A DNA stretch of 64,000 bases. Source: Azolla caroliniana (taxonomy: Eukaryota; Polypodiophyta). This document shows, in pieces, positions 37,401-51,500 of this stretch (its first letter is position 1; every line of letters begins with the position of its first letter). Location of the stretch: assembly GCA_043228905.1 (NCBI GenBank), contig JBHGNT010000050.1, positions 1 to 64,000 on the forward strand, in the 5' to 3' direction. Both the position numbers and the translations under genes were made by a program. The notes beneath the pieces were generated by a model, which ran no database searches, was not told the DNA's origin, and saw only the letters and a program-made list of their open reading frames with translations.

Positions 37401-40400
37401 CAACTCCCTCCTCAAATATGCTAATTTCTTCATGTCTCTTGACCTGAGTTTCAAAATCTTGATTTTTTAATTCTATATCATAGCTAGCCTTGTTAGCTTC
37501 GATTTGCATGTTTGAACACAGAAATCCGTTATCACACGAGCCAGGTATGACCATTTTAATTTACTCACTGACTCTTCTCAACTCCCTCCTCAAAGATGCT
37601 AATTTCTTCATGTCTCTCGACCTGAGTTTCAAAATCTCGATTTTTTAATTCTATATCATAGCTAGCCTTGTTAGTTTCGATTCGCATGTTTGAACACAGA
37701 AATCCGATATCACACGAGCCAGGTATGACCATTTTAATTTACTCACTCGCTCTTCTCAACTCCCTCCTCAAATATGCTAATTTCTTCATGTCTCTCGACC
37801 TGAGTTTCAAAATCTCGATTTTTTAATTCTATATCATAGCTAGCCTTGTTAGCTTCGATTTGCATGTTTGAACATAGAAATCCGATATCACACGAGCCAG
37901 GTATGACCATTTTAATTTAGTCACTGGCTCTTCTCAACTCCCTCCTCAAATATGCTAATTTCCTCATGTCTCTCACCTGAGTTTCAAAATCTCTATTTTT
38001 TAATTCTATATCATAGCTAGCCTTGTTAGCTTCGATTCGCATGTTTGAACACAGAAATCCGATATCACACGAGCCAGGTATGACCATTTTAATTTACTCA
38101 CTCGCTCTTCTCAACTCCCTCCTCCAGCATGCTAATTTCCTCATGTCTTTCGACGTCAGTTTCGAAATCACGATTTTTTAAGTCTATATCATAGCTAGCC
38201 TTGTTAGTTTCGATTCGCATGTTTGAACACAAAAATCCGATATCACACGAGCCAGGTATGACCATTTTAATTTACTCACACGCTCTTCTCAACTCCCTCC
38301 TCAAATATGCTAATTTCTTCATGTCTCTCGACCTGAGTTTCAAAATCTCGATTTTTTAATTCTATATCATAGCTAGCCTTGTTAGCTTCGATTCGCATGT
38401 TTGAACACAGAAATCCGATATCACACGAGCCAGGTATGACCATTTTAATTTACACACACGCTCTTCTCAACTCCCTCCTCAAATATGCTAAATTCTTCAT
38501 GTCTCTCGACCTGAGTTTCAAAATCTCGATTTTTTAATTCTATATCATAGCTAGCCTTGTTAGCTTCGATTTGCATGTTTGAAAACAGAAATCCGATATC
38601 ACACGAGCTAGGTATGACCATTTTAATTTACTCACACGCTCTTCTCAACTCCCTCCTCAAATATGCTAATTTCTTCATGTCTCTCGACCTGAGTTTCAAA
38701 ATCTCGATGTTTTAATTCTATATCATAGCTAGCCTTGATAGCTTCGATTCGCATGTTTGAACACAGAAATCCGATATCACACGAGCCAGGTATGACCATT
38801 TTAATTTACACACACGCTCTTCTCAACTCCCTCCTCAAATATGCTAATTTCTTCATGTCTCTCGACCTGAGTTTCAAAATCTCGATTTTTTAATTTTATA
38901 TCATAGCTAGCCTTTTTAGCTTCGATTTGCATGTTTGAACACAGCAATCCGATATCACACGAGCTAGGTATGACCATTTTAATTTACTCAATGGCTCTTC
39001 TCAACTCCCTCCTCAAATATGCTAATTTCCTCATGTCTCTCGACCTGAGTTTCAAAATCACGATTTTTTAATTCTATATCATAGCTAGCCTTGTTAATTT
39101 CGATTCGCATGTTTGAACACAGAAATCCGATATCACACGAGCCAGGTATGACCATTTTAATTTACTCACTCGCTCTTCTCAACTCCCTCCTCTAGCATGC
39201 TAATTTCCTCATGTCTTTCGACGTCAGTTTCGAAATCACGATTTTTTAAGTCTATATCATAGCTTGCCTTGTTAGCTTCGATTCGCATGTTTGAACACAG
39301 AAATCCGATATCACACGAGCCAGGTATGACCATTTTAATTTACACACACGCTCTTCTCAACTCCCTCCTCAAATATGCTAATATCTTCATGTCTCTCGAC
39401 CTGAGTTTCAAAATCTCGATTTTTTAATTTTATATCATAGCTAGCCTTTTTAGCTTCGATTTGCATGTTTGAACACAGCAATCCGATATCACACGAGCTA
39501 GGTATGACCATTTTAATTTACTCAATGGCTCTTCTCAACTCCCTCCTCAAATATGCTAATTTCCTCATGTCTCTCGACCTGAGTTTCAAAATCACGATTT
39601 TTTAATTCTATATCATAGCTAGCCTTGTTAGTTTCGATTCGCATGTTTGAACACAGAAATCCGATATCACACGAGCCAGGTATGACCATTTTAATTTACT
39701 CACTCGCTCTTCTCAACTCCCTCCTCCAGCATGCTAATTTCCTCATGTCTTTCGACGTCAGTTTCGAAATCACGATTTTTTAAGTCTATATCATAGCTTA
39801 CCTTGTTAGCTTCGATTCGCATGTTTGAACACAGAAATCCGATATCACACGAGCCAGGTATGACCATTTTAATTTACTCACACGCTCTTCTCAACTCCCT
39901 CCTCAAATATGCTAATTTCCTCATGTCTCTCACCTGAGTTTCAAAATCTCGATTTTTTAATTCTATATCATAGCTAGCCTTGTTAGCTTCGATTCGCATG
40001 TTTGAACACAGAAATCCGATATCACACGAGCCAGGTATGACCATTTTAATTTACTCACTCGCTCTTCTCAACTCCCTCCTCCAGCATGCTAATTTCCTCA
40101 TGTCTTTCGACGTCAGTTTCGAAATCACGATTTTTTAAGTCTATATCATAGCTAGCCTTGTTAGTTTCGATTCGCATGTTTGAACACAAAAATCCGATAT
40201 CACACGAGCCAGGTATGACCATTTTAATTTACTCACACGCTCTTCTCAACTCCCTCCTCAAATATGCTAATTTCTTCATGTCTCTCGACCTGAGTTTCAA
40301 AATCTCGATTTTTTAATTCTATATCATAGCTAGCCTTGTTAGCTTCGATTCGCATGTTTGAACACAGAAATCCGATATCACACGAGCCAGGTATGACCAT

Positions 40401-41241
40401 TTTAATTTACTCACTCGCTCTTCTCAACTCCCTCCTCCAGCATGCTAATTTCCTCATGTCTTTCGACGTCAGTTTCGAAATCTCGATTTTTTAAGTCTAT
40501 ATCATAGCTAGCCTTGTTAGTTTCGATTTGCATGTTTGAACAGAGAAATCCGATATCACACGAGCCAGGTATGACCATTTTAATTTACTCACACGCTCTT
40601 CTCAACTCCCTCCTCAAATATGCTAATTTCTTCATGTCTCTCGACCTGAGTTTCAAAATCTTGATTTTTTAATTCTATATCATAGCTAGCCTTGTTAGCT
40701 TCGATTCGCATGTTTGAACACTGAAATCCGATATCACACGAGCCAGGTATGACCATTTTAATTTACTCACACGCTCTTCTCAACTCCCTCCTCAAATATG
40801 CTAATTTCTTCATGTCTCTTGACCTGAGTTTCAAAATCTTGATTTTTTAATTCTATATCATAGCTAGCCTTGTTAGCTTCGATTTGCATGTTTGAACACA
40901 GAAATCCGTTATCACACGAGCCAGGTATGACCATTTTAATTTACTCACTGACTCTTCTCAACTCCCTCCTCAAAGATGCTAATTTCTTCATGTCTCTCGA
41001 CCTGAGTTTCAAAATCTCGATTTTTTAATTCTATATCATAGCTAGCCTTGTTAGTTTCGATTCGCATGTTTGAACACAGAAATCCGATATCACACGAGCC
41101 AGGTATGACCATTTTAATTTACTCACTCGCTCTTCTCAACTCCCTCCTCAAATATGCTAATTTCTTCATGTCTCTCGACCTGAGTTTCAAAATCTCGATT
41201 TTTTAATTCTATATCATAGCTAGCCTTGTTAGCTTCGATTT
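34482..41241. repeat. 19-monomer composite HOR, 3380 bp, two copies
   Basis: Copies are 34482-37861 and 37862-41241. Each contains two tctcacctg units (177 bp) and is built of an 8-monomer part like the HOR at 29502-34481 plus 11 monomers with a different set: ttacacac with aaattcttc; gaaaacag/gctagg with ctcgatgtttt; ttacacac with cctttttagc; acagcaatcc/gctagg with aatggct; tctagcatg B-type with agcttgc; ttacacac with atatcttc; acagcaatcc again; B with agcttacc. Landmarks recur at 3380 bp: ctcgatgtt at 35323 and 38703, gaaaacag at about 35202 and 38582. Differences include ctcttttc near 34907 and agcttgctttg at 35883 in copy 1. Confidence 0.93.
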
Positions 41242-43376
41242 GCATGTTTGAACATAGAAATCCGATATCACACGAGCCAGGTATGACCATTTTAATTTAC
41301 TCACTGGCTCTTCTCAACTCCCTCCTCAAATATGCTAATTTCCTCATGTCTCTCACCTGAGTTTCAAAATCTCTATTTTTTAATTCTATATCATAGCTAG
41401 CCTTGTTAGCTTCGATTCGCATGTTTGAACACAGAAATCCGATATCACACGAGCCAGGTATGACCATTTTAATTTACTCACTCGCTCTTCTCAACTCCCT
41501 CCTCCAGCATGCTAATTTCTTCATGTCTCTCGACCTGAGTTTCAAAATCTCGATGTTTTAATTCTATATCATAGCTAGCCTGGTTAGCTTCGATTCGCAT
41601 GTTTGAACACAGAAATCCGATATCACACGAGCCAGGTATGACCATTTTAATTTACACACACGCTCTTCTCAACTCCCTCCTCAAATATGCTAATTTCTTC
41701 ATGTCTCTCGACCTGAGTTTCAAAATCTCGATTTTTTAATTCTATATCATAGCTAGCCTTGTTAGCTTCGATTTGCATGTTTGAACACAGCAATCCGATA
41801 TCACACGAGCTAGGTATGACCATTTTAATTTACTCAATGGCTCTTCTCAACTCCCTCCTCAAATATGCTAATTTCCTCATGTCTCTCGACCTGAGTTTCA
41901 AAATCTCGATTTTTTAATTCTATATCATAGCTAGCCTTGTTAGCTTCGATTCGCATGTTTGAACACAGAAATCCGATATCACACGAGCCAGGTATGACCA
42001 TTTTAATTTACACACACGCTCTTCTCAACTCCCTCCTCAAATATGCTAAATTCTTCATGTCTCTCGACCTGAGTTTCAAAATCTCGATTTTTTAATTCTA
42101 TATCATAGCTAGCCTTGTTAGCTTCGATTTGCATGTTTGAACACAGAAATCCGATATCACACGAGCTAGGTATGACCATTTTAATTTACTCACACGCTCT
42201 TCTCAACTCCCTCCTCAAATATGCTAATTTCTTCATGTCTCTCGACCTGAGTTTCAAAATCTCGATGTTTTAATTCTATATCATAGCTAGCCTTGATAGC
42301 TTCGATTCGCATGTTTGAACACAGAAATCCGATATCACACGAGCCAGGTATGACCATTTTAATTTACACACACGCTCTTCTCAACTCCCTCCTCAAATAT
42401 GCTAATTTCTTCATGTCTCTCGACCTGAGTTTCAAAATCTCGATTTTTTAATTTTATATCATAGCTAGCCTTTTTAGCTTCGATTTGCATGTTTGAACAC
42501 AGCAATCCGATATCACACGAGCTAGGTATGACCATTTTAATTTACTCAATGGCTCTTCTCAACTCCCTCCTCAAATATGCTAATTTCCTCATGTCTCTCG
42601 ACCTGAGTTTCAAAATCACGATTTTTTAATTCTATATCATAGCTAGCCTTGTTAATTTCGATTCGCATGTTTGAACACAGAAATCCGATATCACACGAGC
42701 CAGGTATGACCATTTTAATTTACTCACTCGCTCTTCTCAACTCCCTCCTCTAGCATGCTAATTTCCTCATGTCTTTCGACGTCAGTTTCGAAATCACGAT
42801 TTTTTAAGTCTATATCATAGCTTGCCTTGTTAGCTTCGATTCGCATGTTTGAACACAGAAATCCGATATCACACGAGCCAGGTATGACCATTTTAATTTA
42901 CACACACGCTCTTCTCAACTCCCTCCTCAAATATGCTAATATCTTCATGTCTCTCGACCTGAGTTTCAAAATCTCGATTTTTTAATTTTATATCATAGCT
43001 AGCCTTTTTAGCTTCGATTTGCATGTTTGAACACAGCAATCCGATATCACACGAGCTAGGTATGACCATTTTAATTTACTCAATGGCTCTTCTCAACTCC
43101 CTCCTCAAATATGCTAATTTCCTCATGTCTCTCGACCTGAGTTTCAAAATCACGATTTTTTAATTCTATATCATAGCTAGCCTTGTTAGTTTCGATTCGC
43201 ATGTTTGAACACAGAAATCCGATATCACACGAGCCAGGTATGACCATTTTAATTTACTCACTCGCTCTTCTCAACTCCCTCCTCCAGCATGCTAATTTCC
43301 TCATGTCTTTCGACGTCAGTTTCGAAATCACGATTTTTTAAGTCTATATCATAGCTTACCTTGTTAGCTTCGATTC
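41242..43376. repeat. Rearranged partial third copy of the 19-mer
   Basis: The unit at 41242 continues the 3380-bp series, but the next one (41419) is a chimera that skips three monomers. Units 41597 and 41775 then match 38751 and 38929. From 41953 to 43376 eight monomers repeat 35015-36438 and 38395-39818 (ttacacac/aaattcttc, gctagg/ctcgatgtttt, ttacacac, acagcaa, tctagcatg, atatcttc, acagcaa, B with agcttacc). Thereafter the array switches to other types. Confidence 0.85.
41419..41596. repeat. Chimeric monomer marking a three-monomer deletion
   Basis: The left half has actcgct and ccagcatgc of a B-type unit; the right half has cttcatgtctctcgacctgag, ctcgatgtttt and agcctggttagc of the gctagg-type unit. 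In the full HOR copies those two types are separated by two others (34659 and 35193). The join keeps the 178-bp register exactly, as expected for unequal homologous exchange within m94-101. Confidence 0.85.
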
Positions 43377-45512
43377 GCATGTTTGAACACAAAAATCCGA
43401 TATCACACGAGCCAGGTATGACCATTTTAATTTACTCACACGCTCTTCTCAACTCCCTCCTCAAATATGCTAATTTCTTCATGTCTCTCGACCTGAGTTT
43501 CAAAATCTCGATTTTTTAATTCTATATCATAGCTAGCCTTGTTAGTTTCGATTCGCATGTTTGAACACAGAAATCCGATATCACACGAGCCAGGTATGAC
43601 CATTTTAATTTACTCACACGCTCTTCTCAACTCCCTCCTCAAATATGCTAATTTCTTAATGTCTCTCGACCTGAGTTTCAAAATCTCGATTTTTTAATTC
43701 TATATCATAGCTAGCCTTGTTAGCTTCGATTTGCATGTTTGAACACAGAAATCCGATATCACACGAGCCAGGTATGACCATTTTAATTTACTCACTCGCT
43801 CTTCTCAACTCCCTCCTCCAACATGCTAATTTCCTCATGTCTTTCGACGTCAGTTTCGAAATCACGATTTTTTAAGTCTATATCATAGCTTGCCTTGTTA
43901 GCTTCGATTCGCATGTTTGAACACAGAAATCCGACATCACACGAGCCAGGTATGACCATTTTAATTTACTCACTCGCTCTTCTCAACTCCCTCCTCAAAT
44001 ATGCTAATTTCTTCATGTCTCTCGACCTGAGTTTCAAAATCTCGATTTTTTAATTCTATTTCATAGCTAGCCTTGTTAGTTTCGATTCGCATGTTTGAAC
44101 ACAGAAATCCGATATCACACGAGCCAGGTATGACCATTTTAATTTACTCACTCGCTCTTCTCAACTCCCTCCTCCAGCATGCTAATTTCCTCATGTCTTT
44201 CGACGTCAGTTTCAAAATCTTGATTTTTTAATTCTATATCATAGCTAGCCTTGTTAGCTTCGATTTGCATGTTTGAACACAGAAATCCGATATCACACGA
44301 GCCAGGTATGACCATTTTAATTTACTCACTGGCTCTTCTCAACTCCCTCCTCAAATATGCTAATTTCCTCATGTCTCTCGACCTGAGTTTCAAAATCACG
44401 ATTTTTTAAGTCTATATCATAGCTAGCCTTGTTAGTTTCGATTCGCATGTTTGAACACAGAAATCCGATATCACACGAGCTAGGTATGACCATTTTAATT
44501 TACTCACTCGCTCTTCTAAACTCCCTCCTCCAGCATGCTAATTTCCTCATGTCTTTCGACGTCAGTTTCGAAATCACGATTTTTTAAGTCTATATCATAG
44601 CTAGCCTGGTTAGCTTCGATTCGCATGTTTGAACACAGAAATCCGATATCACACGAGCCAGGTATGACCATTTTAATTTACACACACGCTCTTCTCAACT
44701 CCCTCCTCAAATATGCTAATTTCTTCATGTCTCTCGACCTGAGTTTCAAAATCTCGATTTTTTAATTCTATATCATAGCTAGCCTTGTTAGTTTCGATTC
44801 GCATGTTTGAACACAGAAATCCGATATCACACGAGCCAGGTATGACCATTTTAATTTACTCACTCGCTCTTCTAAACTCCCTCCTCCAGCATGCTAATTT
44901 CCTCATGTCTTTCGACGTCAGTTTCGAAATCACGATTTTTTAAGTCTATATCATAGCTAGCCTGGTTAGCTTCGATTCGCATGTTTGAACACAGAAATCC
45001 GATATCACACGAGCCAGGTATGACCATTTTAATTTACACACACGCTCTTCTCAACTCCCTCCTCAAATATGCTAATTTCTTCATGTCTCTCGACCTGAGT
45101 TTCAAAATCTCGATTTTTTAATTCTATATCATAGCTAGCCTTGTTAGCTTCGATTTGCATGTTTGAACACAGCAATCCGATATCACACGAGCTAGGTATG
45201 ACCATTTTAATTTACTCAATGGCTCTTCTCAACTCCCTCCTCAAATATGCTAATTTCCTCATGTCTCTCGACCTGAGTTTCAAAATCACGATTTTTTAAT
45301 TCTATATCATAGCTAGGCTTGTTAGTTTCGATTCGCATGTTTGAACACAGAAATCCGATATCACACGAGCCAGGTATGACCATTTTAATTTACTCACTCG
45401 CTCTTCTCAACTCCCTCCTCCAGCATGCTAATTTCCTCATGTCTTTCGACGTCAGTTTCGAAATCACGATTTTTTAAGTCTATATCATAGCTTGCCTTGT
45501 TAGCTTCGATTC
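43377..45512. repeat. Mixed monomers with a dimer duplication
   Basis: Twelve monomers. The trio 43377-43910 (A with ttagtttcg end; A with cttaatgtctc; ccaacatgc B-type with agcttgcc) recurs at 47827-48360 and, with changes, at 53345-53878. A dimer marked by cttctaaactccc occurs at 44445-44800 and again at 44801-45156. The remaining units are A or B types already seen, plus acagcaatcc at 45157. Confidence 0.83.
44445..45156. repeat. Two-monomer duplication, 356 bp x 2
   Basis: The private variant cttctaaactccc appears at about 44513 and 44869, exactly 356 bp apart, each time in a B-type unit ending agcctggttagc and followed by a ttacacac unit. The pair differs at gctagg (first) versus gccagg (second) and at the end of the second monomer (ttagtttcgattc versus ttagcttcgattt). 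This is a small and probably recent duplication. Confidence 0.87.
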
Positions 45513-47648
45513 GCATGTTTGAACACAGAAATCCGATATCACACGAGCCAGGTATGACCATTTTAATTTACTCACACGCTCTTCTCAACTCCCTCCTCAA
45601 ATATGCTAATTTCCTCATGTCTCTCGGCCTTAGTTTTAAAATCACGATTTTTTAATTCTATATCATAGCTAGAGTTGTTAGCTTCGATTCGCATGTTTGA
45701 ACACAAAAATCCGATATCACACGAGCCAGGTATGACCATTTTAATTTACTCACTCGCTCTTCTCAACTCCCTCCTCCAGCATGCTAATTTCCTCATGTCT
45801 TTCGACGTCAGTTTCAAAATCTTGATTTTTTAATTCTATATCATAGCTAGCCTTGTTAGCTTCGATTTGCATGTTTGAACACAGAAATCCGATATCACAC
45901 GAGCCCGGTATGACTATTTTAATTTACTCACTGGCTCTTCTCAACTCCCTCCTCAAATATGCTAATTTCCTCATGTCTCTCGACCTGAGTTTCAAAATCA
46001 CGATTTTTTAAGTCTATATCATAGCTAGCCTTGTTAGTTTCGATTCGCATGTTTGAACACAGAAATCCGATATCACACGAGCTAGGTATGACCATTTTAA
46101 TTTACTCACACGCTCTTCTCAACTCCCTCCTCAAATATGCTAATTTCTTCATGTCTCTCGACCTGAGTTTCAAAATCTCGATTTTTTAATTCTATATCAT
46201 AGCTAGCCTTGATAGCTTCGATTCGCATGTTTGAACACAGAAATCCGATATTACACGAGCCAGGTATGACCATTTTAATTTACACACACGCTCTTCTCAA
46301 CTCCCTCCTCAAATATGCTAATTTCTTCATGTCTCTCGACCTGAGTTTCAAAATCTCGATTTTTTAATATTATATCATAGCTAGCCTTTTTAGCTTCGAT
46401 TTGCATGTTTGAACACAGCAATCCGATATCACACGAGCTAGGTATGACCATTTTAATTTACTCAATGGCTCTTCTCAACTCCCTCCTCAAATATGCTAAT
46501 TTCCTCATGTCTCTCGACCTGAGTTTCGAAATCACGATTTTTTAAGTCTATATCATAGCTAGCCTTGTTAGTTTCGATTCGCATGTTTGAACACAGAAAT
46601 CCGATATCACACGAGCCAGGTATGACCATTTTAATTTACTCACACGCTCTTCTCAACTCCCTCCTCAAATATGCTAATTTCCTCATGTCTCTCGGCCTTA
46701 GTTTTAAAATCACGATTTTTTAATTCTATATCATAGCTAGAGTTGTTAGCTTCGATTCGCATGTTTGAACACAAAAATCCGATATCACACGAGCCAGGTA
46801 TGACCATTTTAATTTACTCACTGGCTCTTCTCAACTCCCTCCTCCAGCATGCTAATTTCCTCATGTCTCTCGACCTGAGTTTCAAAATCTCGATTTTTTA
46901 ATTCTATATCATAGCTAGCCTTGTTAGCTTCGATTTGCATGTTTGAACACAGAAATCCGATATCACACGAGCCCGGTATGACTATTTTAATTTACTCACT
47001 GGCTCTTCTCAACTCCCTCCTCAAATATGCTAATTTCCTCATGTCTCTCGACCTGAGTTTCAAAATCACGATTTTGTAAGTCTATATCATAGCTAGCCTT
47101 GTTAGTTTCGATTCGCATGTTTGAACACAGAAATCCGATATCACACGAGCTAGGTATGACCATTTTAATTTACTCACACGCTCTTCTCAACTCCCTCCTC
47201 AAATATGCTAATTTCTTCATGTCTCTCGACCTGAGTTTCAAAATCTCGATTTTTTAATTCTATATCATAGCTAGCCTTGATAGCTTCGATTCGCATGTTT
47301 GAACACAGAAATCCGATATCACACGAGCCAGGTATGACCATTTTAATTTACACACACGCTCTTCTCAACTCCCTCCTCAAATATGCTAATTTCTTCATGT
47401 CTCTCGACCTGAGTTTCAAAATCTCGATTTTTTAATTTTATATCATAGCTAGCCTTTTTAGCTTCGATTTGCATGTTTGAACACAGCAATCCGATATCAC
47501 ACGAGCTAGGTATGACCATTTTAATTTACTCAATGGCTCTTCTCAACTCCCTCCTCAAATATGCTAATTTCCTCATGTCTCTCGACCTGAGTTTCAAAAT
47601 CACGATTTTTTAATTCTATATCATAGCTAGCCTTGTTAATTTCGATTC
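45513..47648. repeat. 6-monomer HOR, 1068 bp, two copies
   Basis: Copies are 45513-46580 and 46581-47648. Markers at 1068-bp spacing are ctctcggccttag (45621, 46689), gagcccggta followed by tgactatt (45901, 46969) and gatagcttcg (46211, 47279). The order is A with ctcggcc and agagttg; acacaa with ccagc; gcccgg; gctagg; ttacacac; acagcaatcc. The copies differ at the second monomer (actcgct with gacgtcag versus actggct with gacctgag), at taatattat versus taattttat, and at the end of the sixth. Confidence 0.92.
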
Positions 47649-48538
47649 GCATGTTTGAACACAGAAATCCGATATCACACGAGCCAGGTATGACCATTTT
47701 AATTTACTCACTCGCTCTTCTCAACTCCCTCCTCCAGCATGCTAATTTCCTCATGTCTTTCGACGTCAGTTTCGAAATCACGATTTTTTAAGTCTATATC
47801 ATAGCTTGCCTTGTTAGCTTCGATTCGCATGTTTGAACACAGAAATCCGATATCACACGAGCCAGGTATGACCATTTTAATTTACTCACACGCTCTTCTC
47901 AACTCCCTCCTCAAATATGCTAATTTCTTCATGTCTCTCGACCTGAGTTTCAAAATCTCGATTTTTTAATTCTATATCATAGCTAGCCTTGTTAGTTTCG
48001 ATTCGCATGTTTGAACACAGAAATCCGATATCACACGAGCCAGGTATGACCATTTTAATTTACTCACACGCTCTTCTCAACTCCCTCCTCAAATATGCTA
48101 ATTTCTTAATGTCTCTCGACCTGAGTTTCAAAATCTCGATTTTTTAATTCTATATCATAGCTAGCCTTGTTAGCTTCGATTTGCATGTTTGAACACAGAA
48201 ATCCGATATCACACGAGCCAGGTATGACCATTTTAATTTACTCACTCGCTCTTCTCAACTCCCTCCTCCAACATGCTAATTTCCTCATGTCTTTCGACGT
48301 CAGTTTCGAAATCACGATTTTTTAAGTCTATATCATAGCTTGCCTTGTTAGCTTCGATTCGCATGTTTGAACACAGAAATCCGATATCACACGAGCCAGG
48401 TATGACCATTTTAATTTACTCACACGCTCTTCTCAACTCCCTCCTCAAATATGCTAATTTCTTCATGTCTCTCGACCTGAGTTTCAAAATCTCGATTTTT
48501 TAATTCTATATCATAGCTAGCCTTGTTAGTTTCGATTC
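47649..48538. repeat. Five mixed monomers, includes recurring trio
   Basis: 47649 is B-type ending agcttgcc. 47827-48360 is the trio found at 43377-43910 at an offset of 4450 bp (25 monomers), including the cttaatgtctc unit and the ccaacatgc unit. 48361 is an ordinary A-type monomer. The following unit at 48539 again carries cttaatgtctc and starts the next HOR. Confidence 0.82.
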
Positions 48539-51500
48539 GCATGTTTGAACACAGAAATCCGATATCACACGAGCCAGGTATGACCATTTTAATTTACTCA
48601 CACGCTCTTCTCAACTCCCTCCTCAAATATGCTAATTTCTTAATGTCTCTCGACCTGAGTTTCAAAATCTCGATTTTTTAATTCTATATCATAGCTAGCC
48701 TTGTTAGCTTCGATTTGCATGTTTGAACACAGAAATCCGATATCACACGAGCCAGGTATGACCATTTTAATTTACACACACGCTCTTCTCAACTCCCTCC
48801 TCAAATATGCTAATTTCTTCATGTCTCTCGACCTGAGTTTCAAAATCTCGATTTTTTAATTTTATATCATAGCTAGCCTTTTTAGCTTCGATTTGCATGT
48901 TTGAACACAGCAATCCGATATCACACGAGCTAGGTATGACCATTTTAATTTACTCAATGGCTCTTCTCAACTCCCTCCTCAAATATGCTAATTTCCTCAT
49001 GTCTCTCGACCTGAGTTTCAAAATCACGATTTTTTAATTCTATATCATAGCTAGCCTTGTTAATTTCGATTCGCATGTTTGAACACAGAAATCCGATATC
49101 ACACGAGCCAGGTATGACCATTTTAATTTACTCACTCGCTCTTCTCAACTCCCTCCTCCAGCATGCTAATTTCCTCATGTCTTTCGACGTCAGTTTCGAA
49201 ATCACGATTTTTTAAGTCTATATCATAGCTTGCCTTGTTAGCTTCGATTCGCATGTTTGAACACAGAAATCCGATATCACACGAGCCAGGTAGGACCATT
49301 TTAATTTACTCACTCGCTCTTCTCAACTCCCTCCTCCAGCATGCTAATTTCCTCATGTCTTTCGACGTCAGTTTCGAAATCTCGATTTTTTAAGTCTATA
49401 TCATAGCTAGCCTTGTTAGTTTCGATTTGCATGTTTGAACAGAGAAATCCGATATCACACGAGCCAGGTATGACCATTTTAATTTACTCACACGCTCTTC
49501 TCAACTCCCTCCTCAAATATGCTAATTTCTTCATGTCTCTCGACCTGAGTTTCAAAATCTTGATTTTTTAATTCTATATCATAGCTAGCCTTGTTAGCTT
49601 CGATTCGCATGTTTGAACACTGAAATCCGATATCACACGAGCCAGGTATGACCATTTTAATTTACTCACACGCTCTTCTCAACTCCCTCCTCAAATATGC
49701 TAATTTCTTCATGTCTCTTGACCTGAGTTTCAAAATCTTGATTTTTTAATTCTATATCATAGCTAGCCTTGTTAGCTTCGATTTGCATGTTTGAACACAG
49801 AAATCCGTTATCACACGAGCCAGGTATGACCATTTTAATTTACTCACTGACTCTTCTCAACTCCCTCCTCAAAGATGCTAATTTCTTCATGTCTCTCGAC
49901 CTGAGTTTCAAAATCTCGATTTTTTAATTCTATATCATAGCTAGCCTTGTTAGTTTCGATTCGCATGTTTGAACACAGAAATCCGATATCACACGAGCCA
50001 GGTATGACCATTTTAATTTACTCACACGCTCTTCTCAACTCCCTCCTCAAATATGCTAATTTCTTAATGTCTCTCGACCTGAGTTTCAAAATCTCGATTT
50101 TTTAATTCTATATCATAGCTAGCCTTGTTAGCTTCGATTTGCATGTTTGAACACAGAAATCCGATATCACACGAGCCAGGTATGACCATTTTAATTTACA
50201 CACACGCTCTTCTCAACTCCCTCCTCAAATATGCTAATTTCTTCATGTCTCTCGACCTGAGTTTCAAAATCTCGATTTTTTAATTTTATATCATAGCTAG
50301 CCTTTTTAGCTTCGATTTGCATGTTTGAACACAGCAATCCGATATCACACGAGCTAGGTATGACCATTTTAATTTACTCAATGGCTCTTCTCAACTCCCT
50401 CCTCAAATATGCTAATTTCCTCATGTCTCTCGACCTGAGTTTCAAAATCACGATTTTTTAATTCTATATCATAGCTAGCCTTGTTAATTTCGATTCGCAT
50501 GTTTGAACACAGAAATCCGATATCACACGAGCCAGGTATGACCATTTTAATTTACTCACTCGCTCTTCTCAACTCCCTCCTCCAGCATGCTAATTTCCTC
50601 ATGTCTTTCGACGTCAGTTTCGAAATCACGATTTTTTAAGTCTATATCATAGCTTGCCTTGTTAGCTTCGATTCGCATGTTTGAACACAGAAATCCGATA
50701 TCACACGAGCCAGGTAGGACCATTTTAATTTACTCACTCGCTCTTCTCAACTCCCTCCTCCAGCATGCTAATTTCCTCATGTCTTTCGACGTCAGTTTCG
50801 AAATATCGATTTTTTAAGTCTATATCATAGCTAGCCTTGTTAGTTTCGATTTGCATGTTTGAACAGAGAAATCCGATATCACACGAGCCAGGTATGACCA
50901 TTTTAATTTACTCACACGCTCTTCTCAACTCCCTCCTCAAATATGCTAATTTCTTCATGTCTCTCGACCTGAGTTTCAAAATCTTGATTTTTTAATTCTA
51001 TATCATAGCTAGCCTTGTTAGCTTCGATTCGCATGTTTGAACACTGAAATCCGATATCACACGAGCCAGGTATGACCATTTTAATTTACTCACACGCTCT
51101 TCTCAACTCCCTCCTCAAATATGCTAATTTCTTCATGTCTCTTGACCTGAGTTTCAAAATCTTGATTTTTTAATTCTATATCATAGCTAGCCTTGTTAGC
51201 TTCGATTTGCATGTTTGAACACAGAAATCCGTTATCACACGAGCCAGGTATGACCATTTTAATTTACTCACTGACTCTTCTCAACTCCCTCCTCAAAGAT
51301 GCTAATTTCTTCATGTCTCTCGACCTGAGTTTCAAAATCTCGATTTTTTAATTCTATATCATAGCTAGCCTTGTTAGTTTCGATTCGCATGTTTGAACAC
51401 AGAAATCCGATATCACACGAGCCAGGTATGACCATTTTAATTTACTCACACGCTCTTCTCAACTCCCTCCTCAAATATGCTAATTTCTTAATGTCTCTCG

